Origin: Dactylonectria macrodidyma
Taxonomy: Eukaryota > Ascomycota > Sordariomycetes > Hypocreales > Nectriaceae
Assembly: GCA_020744425.1 (NCBI GenBank)
Contig: JAGMUV010000016.1
Coordinates: forward strand, 124,001 to 188,000
Length of the DNA stretch: 64,000 nt
Direction: 5' to 3'
This document shows, in pieces, positions 1 to 10,200 of the stretch. The notes below the pieces were generated by a model that was not told where the DNA came from, made no database searches, and was given only the letters and a program-made list of their open reading frames with translations. The position numbers and the translations under genes are program-made. Position 1 is the stretch's first letter. Each line of letters begins with the position of its first letter.

Positions 1-213
1 TGCGTCCTAGTTACGTATCGACCCCACCCTGGGTCCAGCACTCCAGACGCTCCCGTCACAATGCTATAGAACTTCAAAAATGCGTATATCGCTATACGTA
101 TCTGAAAATGAGTGCAAGGAAGAAAAAAAAAAACACATGGTAGGAGCTGCTGATGTTTTTAGAATGGGCTGTATGACTAATTAAGCGGGGTATTACGGAA
201 GGCCATAGGGGGC

Positions 214-387
214 TGTTACGAGCTTTTGTCGTGTGTGGCACCTGATTGGGTGTGTGTATGTTCTTGATTGTGTCAAGTCCCCGCTCTGAGTCCCTGTACA
301 CCCTTTATGCTAAAATAGCTAGAAGGATATTGCTATAGCAGGCACACGCCATATACACGCCCTGCTACCCAAATACACATCGTGACA
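214..387 (-). repeat. Copia-1 3' LTR
   Basis: A 174-bp LTR with TG...CA ends, reading TGTCACGATG...CGTAACA on the minus strand. It appears identical to the partner at 5219-5392. It differs from the Copia-2 LTRs at a few positions (CGTAACA rather than CGTGACA at the end). Confidence 0.9.
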
Positions 388-422
388 CACCCCCTTAGCC
401 GAGGCCATTTCCAAGGACTTGG

Positions 423-3400
423 CTACCCTATAAGTTGTCTTTTGGGTCTCTGCCCTCCTTGATATCCGAGTCTTGCCTCCTTATCAGGGCTATTGCCTTC
501 CTTCTGGCTGCGTGTTTTCGCAATCTGGTCCTTCATAGCTTCCATTCGCTGTTCCAGGGCAATCTGGTCTGAAATGTCCTCCATTTGAAGCATCTTTATG
601 AATGTTGCATGCCGTTGCTTGGGCAGGGCCTTTGTCATCCCGTCTGCAATCATCTTCGATGTTGGGACCCAGCCGAACTCGACTCTCTTCTCCCTGTATT
701 CTTGTCGTAACCAGTGTCGATGAATATCCACATGCCGAAGCTTTGTAGTCAACTTGGCTGATTCCTCAGTCATGAGCCTGATTGTCTGGGCATTATCGCA
801 TTCAATATGCAATGGTCCGTCAATCTGAACTTCCAGCTCCTTAAGAATCCTGCTTGCGAAGATAGCTTCCTTAGCTGTCTGAGACAAAGCTAGCAATTCA
901 GCTTCAGTGCTTGACGTAGTGACTGTGGACTGTTTTGTTGCTTTCCAGGCAATTGGTCCTCCAAACAGCATCATCACATAGCCTTGCGAGCTCTTCCTGT
1001 CTATTGTATTGTCTGCATAGGAAGCGTCGCTTGCACATAGGAAGCTCTTGAGGAATCTTGTTCCTCCCAGCCTGATTCCCAGTGAACGTGTTCCATATAA
1101 ATACTGCAAGACTCGGTCTGCGGCCTTATGATGTGTCTGGTCTGGATTCTGATTGAACCTAGCTAGCCTTGCGGCTGCGAATGCAACATCGGGTCGTGTT
1201 GAGATTGATGCGAACAATATCGATCCGACTTTCTTCAAATATTTCTCGATCGAACGCCAGTCGGCTTGGCAGGTTGCTGGTAACAATTCTTCCTCTGTCA
1301 TCGGAGTCTCGGGAACCTTGGTCTCTAGATCGATATCATACTGGTAAGCAATCTTATCGATATATGCATCTTGAGTCAGCCAGATAGATCGCTTAGCTCT
1401 GTTTCGTATGATGTGAATTCCAAGAAACCACTTCGGTTCTCCCAGCACGGTCATGTTATAGGTCTGCTGTAGGCCTTCCATAGCCTTCTTTGCCCTGTCT
1501 GCCTTCTCCTTCTGGTATGCCCAGATAAGATCGTCAACAAAGAAGAAGACAATCACTCCATCTTTAAGCATCACACAGGGTTCGTCGGGAACAGTCCTGA
1601 AACCGAGGTCTCGGAGGGTTCGTGTCAGATCTTGTTGCCATAAGAACGGAGACCTTCGTAGTCCGTAAAGCGCCTTCTGGAGCTTTAGAACTCTGCCGTA
1701 TTTTTGTAATCCCGGTGGCATTCTCATGAATACCAGCTCATCTAGCTCGCAGTGTACGAAAGCATTTATAGCATCCATCTGCACGAGCTCCAGATCGTAT
1801 TCTGCCGCTATTGCCATAAGCGCCCTAAAAGACATGCTTGCAAGCGTTGTCGCTCGAGTCGGCAGATCTCCCCTAGCCTGTTGATTGCCGCAGACAACAA
1901 GACGGGCTTTGCACTTAACCAGGTATCCATGCTTGTCTGTTTTGTAGGTAAATACCCACATACAGCTTAGCACCTGTTGTCCTTTTGCCTGACGCCATGG
2001 CACTTCAACGAACGACTTCATCTGTTGGTGAGATGCCATATGGTCTTCTTGTGCTTTGCGGAATTGTTCTTTAAACGGGTGGCTTTCGAGATCCCTGAGA
2101 GTCTTCGGCTCCTCTGGTAAGTTTCGCTTATGTATCTTCTCCGGCTTGAACTTCATTCCAGCAACGAAACTCCCATGATAAGCTGTCTCAATTGGAACCG
2201 GGATAAAGTCGTCCAGGCAGCTTTCCACGATTGCAATTGGTGGGATATCTGCTCTCACCCCCTCAGCTCCAGCGACTGGTAAGAAGACTGAAAGCGCTGC
2301 ATCTTGCTCTTGGTCTGGTTCAGTTGGTGGAGGTGTACGTAATGCTTCCTCCAAAGCTCTTGCTAGTTCGTAGTCTTCTTTGTCCGCTTGGTCGTCCTGG
2401 TCTTCTCACTATCTTGCCGCTCTCTCGTCTATCATACGTCTTGGTATAATATGGAAAGACCATACCAGACCAGGCGTCTGTGATAAACATGGCTCGAATA
2501 AAGCCCTTTGCATCTTCATCAATGTCGGTCCAGTCAATCCAAATTTCATGACATGGCTTGTCCTTTTCTCGGTCTGGTGGCCGTCGAGATATCTGCCGAT
2601 GTATCTTTCCTTGTGTAAAGGCTATAGCAGTAGAAGGAGTGGAAGGAGTGGAAGGTTATTGGTGGAACTCGGCGATTGTGGGTCAAGGAATTGACCAATC
2701 AGAAAAGGAATTAAAGATTCAGAAAGAGCAGGAAAAGACGATTAGAAAGGTAGTCAGTTTGATGTGATTGGTTGAGAAATGCATGTATTGATGATGATAA
2801 TCCTTCTGGACTGGCTAGAGAAAAGTCCCAGCTTTATAGAGAGATTGCTGTCCAGTCACATGTCCAATCTAACAGGGGATTTGGACAATTTGTCATAGTA
2901 AAACCGGGTAAGACGTGTCCCGAGTTTTAGGACTGTTGAACGTATGTCTGATGCTTGAACTCTAACCTTATTGAAGGTTCCTTTTATAGATGTCCTTTGT
3001 AGTTATAGTATAAGGAAGGTAGGCTTTCTGAGGCATAATATATACCATTATAAAGCTAAAAATCAGGAGATTTTGAATATGTTATTTATAGTCTTATCTG
3101 ATAAGAGCTAAAGGAGATATTTCCTTATCAGTTATATATTTTATATATAAGGACTTTACACCTTGGCTGCAACCTGGACACTGCGTTGTCTTTGGTCCAC
3201 GGAGTCGTATCCCTAGGGAATTCTTTCCCAAGTGATGCAACACTAACAGACTTGGATGTCCCATTCGAAGATGCCATAAGGATCCATTCGCTACCGCTGG
3301 TGCCCTTGGATTTTGCGATGTTCTTCGCCTGTATTGCGTGCTAAAGATAGCATCCTCAACGTCGCGCGAAATCTCTCGATACTGCAGTACGAATTGATTA

Positions 3401-3810
3401 TGCATCTGATGAACGATGCATATGGTTGAGCCGTCCCTTCGGATTAGGAGGTTGTTGATAGTGTCCCAGAAGATTCCGTTTTCTCGAAGCAATTGAAAGG
3501 ATACTAGGTTCGTGCTGAAATCGGTACAATAGGTTGCGTTCCGTAGGCGCAAAATTCCAACTTTCCCTTCTGGAAGTGTGACCTCTAGGTCAACTCTTCC
3601 AAAACCTAGGATTGGAACTTCTGATGCTCCTGCAATAACTGCCTCTCCGTCTGCTGCCTTACGGAAGGTCTTAAACCTAGTCAGATCGTTAAAAATATGC
3701 AACGTTGTACCAGAATCCAAGATTGTTGATAAACGTAGCGGATACACAGTAGTTGCAGAGGTAAAGGCTGATCGTAGGTGCGCTGTGTTCGCCGCTCCTA
3801 TGATCTTCAC
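423..3810 (-). pseudogene. Copia-1 pol, integrase deleted and split by an insertion
   Basis: The N-terminal piece (3094-3810) has the protease motif DSGTT and the start of the zinc-binding region before integrase. The C-terminal piece (423-2354) has the reverse transcriptase, with FFVDD at its catalytic site, and RNase H. Compared with the intact pol at 7314-10910, most of the integrase catalytic core and the acidic linker are missing. A 547-bp insert at 2614-3160 interrupts the remaining integrase region. No integrase can be made. The context at the gag stop is the same as in Copia-2, so gag and protease might still be produced as a readthrough protein. Confidence 0.88.
2614..3160. repeat. 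547-bp TG...CA insertion, probable solo LTR of an unidentified family
   Basis: The insert begins TGTAAAG and ends CTTTACA and is flanked by CCTTG on both sides (2609-2613 and 3161-3165). The uninterrupted sequence is visible in Copia-2 near 7960. A 5-bp duplication with short inverted TG/CA ends fits a solo LTR left by recombination. It has no similarity that I can see to the Copia (174 bp) or Gypsy (176 bp) LTRs here, and no coding potential of note. Confidence 0.7.
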
Positions 3811-3834
3811 TCTGGCCTTTCTCTCCTGTAATTG

Positions 3835-5058
3835 TCAGTTCCCTTTCTGTTCTTGCAAAGCATCAACCCTTCTCTGCAGCTCGTGGTCGTCTTCCAGCGC
3901 CTTCTTAGCCCTTCGCATACGACGATTATTGCGAGGCATGCCCTCCGGTCTCTTTTCTTCGAACACACACCAGCAGTCAGATAGGTCATGCCCTCTCATA
4001 CCGCAGGCTGGGCACGTAAGTGCTGGCCTCTTACCAGAGCGTCCTCCGGAGCCAGACTTCGTCCTCTTCCCACCCTTTGGCGTGGATGCCTCCTCACTGT
4101 GGTCACTCTCCTCGTTGCCTCCCTCTGTGTGGAACGCCCCGCCCCTCACGGTGTTACCACTCGTGGGCCTCTTGCGGGATGCCCATTCACGCATTGTTGA
4201 GGCAACCTCTTGAGGTGTCCAAACCTTTGAGCCATTGGGAGCAGGTCGCTGTACGCCCGATGCAATCAGGTCAATACCTCCTGGTCTAGATTGGGAATCT
4301 GATTCTAAGGTTTCACTCCCACTGCTTGTGTGGAGTCGTCGCTGCTCAGCCGCTTCTGCTTGGGCAGTCTGGTGGGCGAGCGCATCTTGGAGGCGTCTTC
4401 TCTGAAGAACTGCTTCGGCATCTAGAATCTTGGCCCCCTCCGTGAAAGCTGTTGCATAGCTTTGATGGATTGGTTCAATTAGGTCAGCGAACTCTCGAAG
4501 CCATTGACCGGTCTCAGTCTCTGCTAGGTGATACTTCTTTGCCTTGATCATCATCGATTCCCACGATTCAAGCCATTGTGGGAAGGCTTTCTGATTCTTA
4601 AAGCCTTTCATCACGGCAATATATTCGTCTTTCACCTTAGCCATCATGAAGCCTTCTGATGGAGCAGCAGAGCTCTTGAGCAGCTGCATCCACTCTCGCA
4701 GTGTGTCTTTTCTGTCGAGCGGTTGCCTGAACTTTGTCGAAACTGTCTCCAGGATAGTATCGTATACCGTGTTGATCTCTGTCTCCTGCTTTCCGAAGTC
4801 CCGTTTCCTGACTTCCCATTGCCTAAACACAGCATCATACGCTCGCTGCTGCGACGGTGATAGCTGGGTATAGTCTGTGGCAGTAGTGTTAAAGTCGCTA
4901 TACTGAGGCTCTCTTGGTTCTTGCAAGAGTTCCCCAATAGGGTGATCAGGGTGCATGTAGGACCATATCTTCCTTGGAGTCTTGGCTGACATGGACTGAA
5001 TCCACGCATCCCATTTTTCCTTCCCAGTCAAGATCACTCTCTGGTCTTTTGACGTCAT
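3835..5058 (-). CDS. gag: Copia-1 Gag (capsid/nucleocapsid)
   Basis: This 407-residue protein forms the virus-like particle and packages element RNA. It matches Copia-2 Gag almost residue for residue; visible differences include KWDAW versus NWDAW near the start and a few others. Near the C-terminus is a single CCHC zinc knuckle, CPACGMRGHDLSDC, followed by a basic and then a coiled-coil-like tail. The reading frame is intact although pol is broken, so Copia-1 could still supply Gag. The start is the first ATG downstream of the LTR leader and lines up with Copia-2. The stop is TGA followed by CAATTA, as in Copia-2. Confidence 0.88.
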   Translation of the reverse strand: MTSKDQRVILTGKEKWDAWIQSMSAKTPRKIWSYMHPDHPIGELLQEPREPQYSDFNTTATDYTQLSPSQQRAYDAVFRQWEVRKRDFGKQETEINTVYDTILETVSTKFRQPLDRKDTLREWMQLLKSSAAPSEGFMMAKVKDEYIAVMKGFKNQKAFPQWLESWESMMIKAKKYHLAETETGQWLREFADLIEPIHQSYATAFTEGAKILDAEAVLQRRRLQDALAHQTAQAEAAEQRRLHTSSGSETLESDSQSRPGGIDLIASGVQRPAPNGSKVWTPQEVASTMREWASRKRPTSGNTVRGGAFHTEGGNEESDHSEEASTPKGGKRTKSGSGGRSGKRPALTCPACGMRGHDLSDCWCVFEEKRPEGMPRNNRRMRRAKKALEDDHELQRRVDALQEQKGN

Positions 5059-5218
5059 ATTCGGATCGGCCGGAACGGACGGTATCGATCGATTTTGACC
5101 GCGTCACGACGTATTCTATCTGAACAACGATGGATATCGGCCCTTCGAGGTCTGGCTCGATGCAAATCGTGTTGTTGCTGTCTTTTTTAATGGAATTGTC
5201 GCGAACCGGGCTCATAAC

Positions 5219-5392
5219 TGTTACGAGCTTTTGTCGTGTGTGGCACCTGATTGGGTGTGTGTATGTTCTTGATTGTGTCAAGTCCCCGCTCTGAGTCCCT
5301 GTACACCCTTTATGCTAAAATAGCTAGAAGGATATTGCTATAGCAGGCACACGCCATATACACGCCCTGCTACCCAAATACACATCGTGACA
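5219..5392 (-). repeat. Copia-1 5' LTR
   Basis: A 174-bp LTR, apparently identical to 214-387. Reading the minus strand, it is followed directly by GTTATGAGCCCGG, the same primer-binding sequence as in Copia-2. Confidence 0.9.
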
Positions 5393-5413
5393 GGGGCAGT
5401 GTCCGAAAACTCA

Positions 5414-5731
5414 TTTTTGCCTGGGTCCACACCCTCCGTACGATCCCGTTTGTAGGATAAATTTGCCTTGCATTTGCTTAGTCATATATTTTGCTTAGTC
5501 ATAACTGTGAATCAGGGTAAGGGGTCACGTGACCACGCGTAAATCTCTTCAGCCCAACCGCGCTGCCTCTCTTCGTCTTCTTCTTCATTCTTTAACCACA
5601 CATCAGAAGGTGAGAATACCCTCATTTGCCCTCAAATAACGTTGCCGCATTGCGATTTACGTGGCGATTCAATTTGCTGCGGTTTCGCACGGCTGCAGCG
5701 TCATTTTGATATGCGTATTGCCCCGTTTTCG
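5414..5731 (+). other. Left subterminal region of the three-gene transposon
   Basis: No gene is seen. The stretch has a pyrimidine-rich part (CTTCGTCTTCTTCTTCATTC near 5572) and continues after Copia-2 at 11120-11271, which together would form the upstream region of the Cys-rich gene at 11272. Copia-2 inserted here and duplicated TTTCG. Confidence 0.5.
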
Positions 5732-5905
5732 TGTCACGATGTGTATTTGGGTAGCAGGGCGTGTATATGGCGTGTGCCTGCTATAGCAATATCCTTCTAG
5801 CTATTTTAGCATAAAGGTTGTACAGGGACTCAGAGCGGGGACTTGACACAATCAAGAACATACACACACCCAATCAGGTGCCACACACGACAAGAGCTCG
5901 TGACA
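5732..5905 (+). repeat. Copia-2 5' LTR
   Basis: A 174-bp LTR from TGTCACGATG to CTCGTGACA. It should carry the promoter. The same family occurs at 214, 5219, 10946 and 17859 in this window. Confidence 0.93.
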
Positions 5906-5918
5906 GTTATGAGCCCGG
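5906..5918 (+). promoter_or_regulatory. Primer-binding site complementary to the initiator-tRNA anticodon arm
   Basis: The sequence directly after the LTR is GTTATGAGCCCGG. Its complement, CCGGGCTCATAAC, has the form of the anticodon stem-loop of fungal initiator tRNA-Met with its CAT anticodon. This fits priming by an internal half-tRNA, as known for Drosophila copia and yeast Ty5, rather than by the tRNA 3' end. The tRNA comparison is from memory. Confidence 0.65.
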
Positions 5919-6065
5919 TTCGCGACAATTCCATTGAAAAAGACAGCAACAACACGATTTGCATCGAGCCAGACCTCGAAGGGTCGATATCCATCGTTGT
6001 TCAGATAGAATACGTCGTGACGCGGTCAAAATCGATCGATACCGTCCGTTCCGGCCGATCCGAAT

Positions 6066-7289
6066 ATGACGTCAAAAGACCAGAGAGTGATCTTGACTGG
6101 GAAGGAAAATTGGGATGCGTGGATTCAGTCCACATCAGCCAAGACTCCAAGGAAGATATGGTCCTACATGCATCCTGATCATCCTATTGGGGAACTCTTG
6201 CAAGAACCAAGAGAGCCTCAGTATAGCGACTTTAACGCTACTGCCACAGACTATACCCAGCTATCACCGTCGCAGCAGCGAGCGTATGATGCTGTGTTTA
6301 GGCAATGGGAAGTCAGGAAACGGGACTTCGGAAAGCAGGAGACAGAGATTAATACGGTATACGATACCATCCTGGAGACAGTTTCGACTAAGTACAGGCA
6401 ACCGCTCGACAGAAAAGACACACTCCGAGAGTGGATGCAGCTGCTCAAGAGCTCTGCTGCTCCATCAGAAGGCTTCATGATGGCTAAGGTGAAAGACGAA
6501 TATATTGCTATGATGAAAGGCTTTAAGAATCAGAAAGCCTTCCCACAATGGCTTGAGTCGTGGGAATCGATGATGATTAAGGCAAAGAAGTATCACCTAG
6601 CAGAGACTGAGACCGGTCAATGGCTTCGAGAGTTCGCTGACCTAATTGAACCAATCCATCAAAGCTATGCAACAGCTTTCACGGAGGGGGCCAAGATTCT
6701 AGATGCCGAAGCAGTTCTTCAGAGAAGACGCCTCCAAGATGCGCTCGCCCACCAGACTGCCCAAGCAGAAGCGGCTGAGCAGCGACGACTCCACACAAGC
6801 AGTGGGAGTGAAACCTTAGAATCCGATTCCCAATCTAGACCAGGAGGTATTGACCTGATTGCATCGGGCGTACAGCGACCTGCTCCCAATGGCTCAAAGG
6901 TTTGGACACCTCAAGAGGTTGCCTCGACAATGCGTGAATGGGCATCCCGCAAGAGGCCCACGAGTGGTAACACCGTGAGGGGCGGGGCGTTCCACACAGA
7001 GGGAGGCAACGAGGAGAGTGACCACAGTGAGGAGGCATCCACGCCAAAGGGTGGGAAGAGGACGAAGTCTGGCTCCGGAGGACGCTCTGGTAAGAGGCCA
7101 GCACTTACGTGCCCAGCCTGCGGTATGAGAGGGCATGACCTATCTGACTGCTGGTGTGTGTTCGAAGATAAGAGACCGGAGGGCATGCCTCGCAATAATC
7201 GTCGTATGCGAAGGGCTAAGAAGGCGCTGGAAGACGACCACGAGCTGCAGAGAAGGGTTGATGCTTTGCAAGAACAGAAAGGGAACTGA
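6066..7289 (+). CDS. gag: Copia-2 Gag
   Basis: This 407-residue structural protein is expected to assemble virus-like particles in the cytoplasm. A helical capsid-type region fills about residues 1-250. A low-complexity linker follows, and a CCHC knuckle (CPACGMRGHDLSDC) lies near residues 350-365, with a basic tail after it. The start aligns with Copia-1 Gag. The frame ends in TGA at 7287-7289 and pol continues in the same frame with no further stop, so Gag-Pol is probably made by stop-codon readthrough. Small upstream frames in the LTR and leader are not considered genes. Confidence 0.92.
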   Translation: MTSKDQRVILTGKENWDAWIQSTSAKTPRKIWSYMHPDHPIGELLQEPREPQYSDFNATATDYTQLSPSQQRAYDAVFRQWEVRKRDFGKQETEINTVYDTILETVSTKYRQPLDRKDTLREWMQLLKSSAAPSEGFMMAKVKDEYIAMMKGFKNQKAFPQWLESWESMMIKAKKYHLAETETGQWLREFADLIEPIHQSYATAFTEGAKILDAEAVLQRRRLQDALAHQTAQAEAAEQRRLHTSSGSETLESDSQSRPGGIDLIASGVQRPAPNGSKVWTPQEVASTMREWASRKRPTSGNTVRGGAFHTEGGNEESDHSEEASTPKGGKRTKSGSGGRSGKRPALTCPACGMRGHDLSDCWCVFEDKRPEGMPRNNRRMRRAKKALEDDHELQRRVDALQEQKGN

Positions 7290-7295
7290 CAATTA
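7287..7295 (+). promoter_or_regulatory. Stop-codon readthrough signal UGA-CAA-UUA between gag and pol
   Basis: The gag stop and the next two codons read TGA CAA TTA. CAR-YYA after a stop is the readthrough context defined in tobacco mosaic virus. Gag and pol are in the same frame, pol has no ATG near its beginning, and the nine bases are conserved in Copia-1 (complement of 3829-3837). Readthrough itself is inferred. Confidence 0.7.
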
Positions 7296-10200
7296 CAGGA
7301 GAGAAAGGCCAGAGTGAAGATCATAGGAGCGGCGAACACAGCGCACCTACGATCAGCCTTTACCTCTGCAACTACTGTGTATCCGCTACGTTTATCAACA
7401 ATCTTGGATTCTGGTACAACGTTGCATATTTTTAACGATCTGACTAGGTTTAAGACCTTCCGTAAGGCAGCAGGCGGAGAGGCAGTTATTGCAGGAGCAT
7501 CAGAAGTTCCAATCCTAGGTTTTGGAAGAGTTGACCTAGAGGTCACACTTCCAGAAGGGAAAGTTGGAATTTTGCGCCTACGGAACGCAACCTATTGTAC
7601 CGATTTCAGCACGAACCTAGTATCCTTTCAATTGCTTCGAGAGAACGGAATCTTCTGGGACACCATCAATAACCTCCTAATCCGAAGGGACGGCTCAACC
7701 ATATGCATCGTCCATCAGATGCATAATCAATTTGTACTACAGTATCGAGAGATTTCGCGCGACGTTGAGGATGCTATCTTTAGCACGCAATACAGGCGAA
7801 GAACATCGCGAAATCTAAGAGCACCAGCAGTAGCGATTGGATCCCTATGGCATCTTCGAATGGGACATCCAAGTCCGTTAGTATTGCATCACTTAGGAAA
7901 GAATTCCCTAGGGATACGACTCCGTGGACCAAAGACAACGCAGTGTCCAGGCTGCAGCCAAGGGAAGATACATCGGCAGATATCTCGACGGCCACCAGAC
8001 CGAGAAAAAGACAAGCCATGTTACGAAATTTGGATTGACTGGACCGACATCGATGAAGATGCGAAGGGCTTTATTCGAGCCATGTTTATCACAGACGCAT
8101 GGTCTGGTATGGTCTTTCCGTATTATACCAAGACGTATGACAGACGAGAGAGCGGCAAGATAGTGAGACACTTCTATCACTGGATGAAGATCCACTATGG
8201 CTATCTGGTTAAAGTGGTTCGCTCAGACAATGAGCTCTTCACTAAGAAGTTTAAATACTGGATGATGTGGAGAGGCATCATTGGGAAACCATCAGCGCCA
8301 AATACGCAAGCTCAGAACGGAGGAGCTGAGCGCTCAGGGGGTGCGGTAATTGAGAGGAGCCGAGTGATGAGAATCACAGCCAACATACCGCATGGTCTTT
8401 GGAGAGAAATAATCAGCGCAGCCGTGTACCTGAAGAACAGAACACCGCGAGAGTCGAATGAGTGGAAGACCCCTTATGAGTTGTTCTACTCAAGACAGCC
8501 ATACCTATCGCACTTGAAGGCATATGGCTGCAGGGCCTACGCCATGACTTCACGAGCGCAACTCAAACGAAAGAAGCTCCGCAAGCTTGACCCAAGAGCG
8601 CACATCGGCTATCTTGTTGGCTATGACTCGACAAACATCTTTCGTGTTTGGGTCCCGCACAAAGGAAAAGTCATATCAACTCGAGACGTTATCTTTGACG
8701 AAGACACATTCTTTGACGGCAAATGTACGGAAAAGGAACTCATTGATAGCGTTGATGACCTGGTCGAGAAGGTCGCTATTCCGCCAAGCCAGCTGAACAA
8801 CCAAGCTGTACTTGAAGAAGACGAGCCAGTCTTTGAATCTAGCAACCATGAAGAAGACCAGGGTGACGACGGGGAAGAAATGGTTCCAGAAAATGATCCA
8901 GAAAATGATCCAGAAAATGATCCAGAAGAATATCAGGACGGCCAAGCGGACAAAGAAGACTACGAACTAGCAAGAGCTTTGGAGGAAGCATTATGTACAC
9001 CTCCACCAACTGAACCAGACCAAGAGCAAGATGCAGCGCTTTCAGTCTTCTTACCAGTCGCTGGAGCTGAGGGGGTGAGAGCAGATATTCCGCTAATTGC
9101 AGTCGTGGAAAGCTGCTTGGAAGACTTTGTCCCAGTTCCAATCGAGACAGCTTATCATGGGAGTTTCGTCGCTGGAATGAAGTTCAAGCCAGAGAAGATA
9201 CATAAGCGAAACTTACCAGAGGAGCCGAAGACTCTCAGAGATCTCGACAGCCACCCGTTTAAAGAACAGTTCCGCAAAGCACAAGAAGAACATATGGCAT
9301 CTCACCAACAGATGAAGTCGTTCGTGGAAGTGCCATGGCGTCAGGCAAAAGGACAACAGGTGCTAAGCTGTATGTGGGTATTTACCTACAAAACGGACAA
9401 GCATGGATACCTGGTTAAGTGCAAAGCCCGTCTTGTGGTCTGCGGCAATCAACAGGCTAAGGGAGACCTGCCGACTCGAGCGACAACGCTTGCAAGCATG
9501 TCTTTCAGGGCGCTTATGGCAATAGCGGCAGAATACGATCTGGAGCTCGTGCAGATGGATGCTGTAAATGCTTTCGTACACTGCGAGCTAGACGAGCTGG
9601 TATTCATGAGAATGCCACCGGGATTCCAAAAGTACGGCAGAGTTCTAAAGCTCCAGAAGGCGCTCTACGGACTACGGAGGTCTCCGTACTTATGGCAACA
9701 AGACCTGACACGAACCCTCCGAGACCTCGGCTTCAGGACTGTTCCCGACGAACCCTGTGTAATGCTTAAAGATGGAGTGATTGTCTTCTTCTTTGTTGAC
9801 GATCTTATCTGGGCATACCAGAAGGAGAAGGCAGGCAGGGCAAAGAAGGCTATGGAAGGCCTACAGCAGACCTATAACATGACCGTGCTGGGAGAACCGA
9901 AGTGGTTTCTTGGAATTCACATCATACGAAACAGAGCTAAGCGATCTATCTGGCTGACTCAAGATGCATATATCGATAAGATTGCTCACCAGTATGATAT
10001 CGATCTAGAGACCAAGGTTCCCAAGACTCCGATGACAGAGGAAGAGTTGTTACCAGCAACCTGCCAAGCCGACTGGCGTTCGATCGAGAAATATTTGAAG
10101 AAAGTCGGATCGATATTGTTCGCATCAATCTCAACACGACCCGATGTTGCATTCGCAGCCGCAAGGCTAGCTAGGTTCAATCAGAATCCAGACCACACAC

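Larger units (their letters stand above)
214..5392 (-). mobile_element. Copia-1: Ty1/Copia retrotransposon, internally deleted
   Basis: This 5,179-bp element lies on the minus strand between two 174-bp LTRs that appear identical, with a 5-bp GGGGC duplication. Compared with Copia-2 it keeps gag and the protease and RT/RNase H parts of pol. It has lost about 760 bp covering most of the integrase core and the linker, with junctions near 2395-2412 and apparently two deletions. It has also gained a 547-bp TG...CA insert at 2614-3160. Identical LTRs indicate recent insertion, so the deletion may have happened before or during retrotransposition. The element could move only with help from an intact relative such as Copia-2. 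Confidence 0.9.
194..5413 (+). repeat. Left terminal inverted repeat of the three-gene transposon, split by Copia-1
   Basis: The first 20 bases of the 36-bp repeat lie at 194-213 and the remaining 16 at 5398-5413. Copia-1 sits between them and has duplicated GGGGC (209-213 and 5393-5397). Joined across the insertion, the two pieces match the complement of 17734-17769 with no mismatch. Confidence 0.85.

Noticed and set aside
5906..5918. Possible tRNA gene fragment
   Set aside because: It matches only an anticodon arm and lies exactly after the LTR, so it is a primer site.
5843..6178. Small frame overlapping the Copia-2 LTR and leader (mirrored at 4946-5281)
   Set aside because: It spans the LTR, primer site and the start of gag in another frame. 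It is conserved only because the DNA is conserved.
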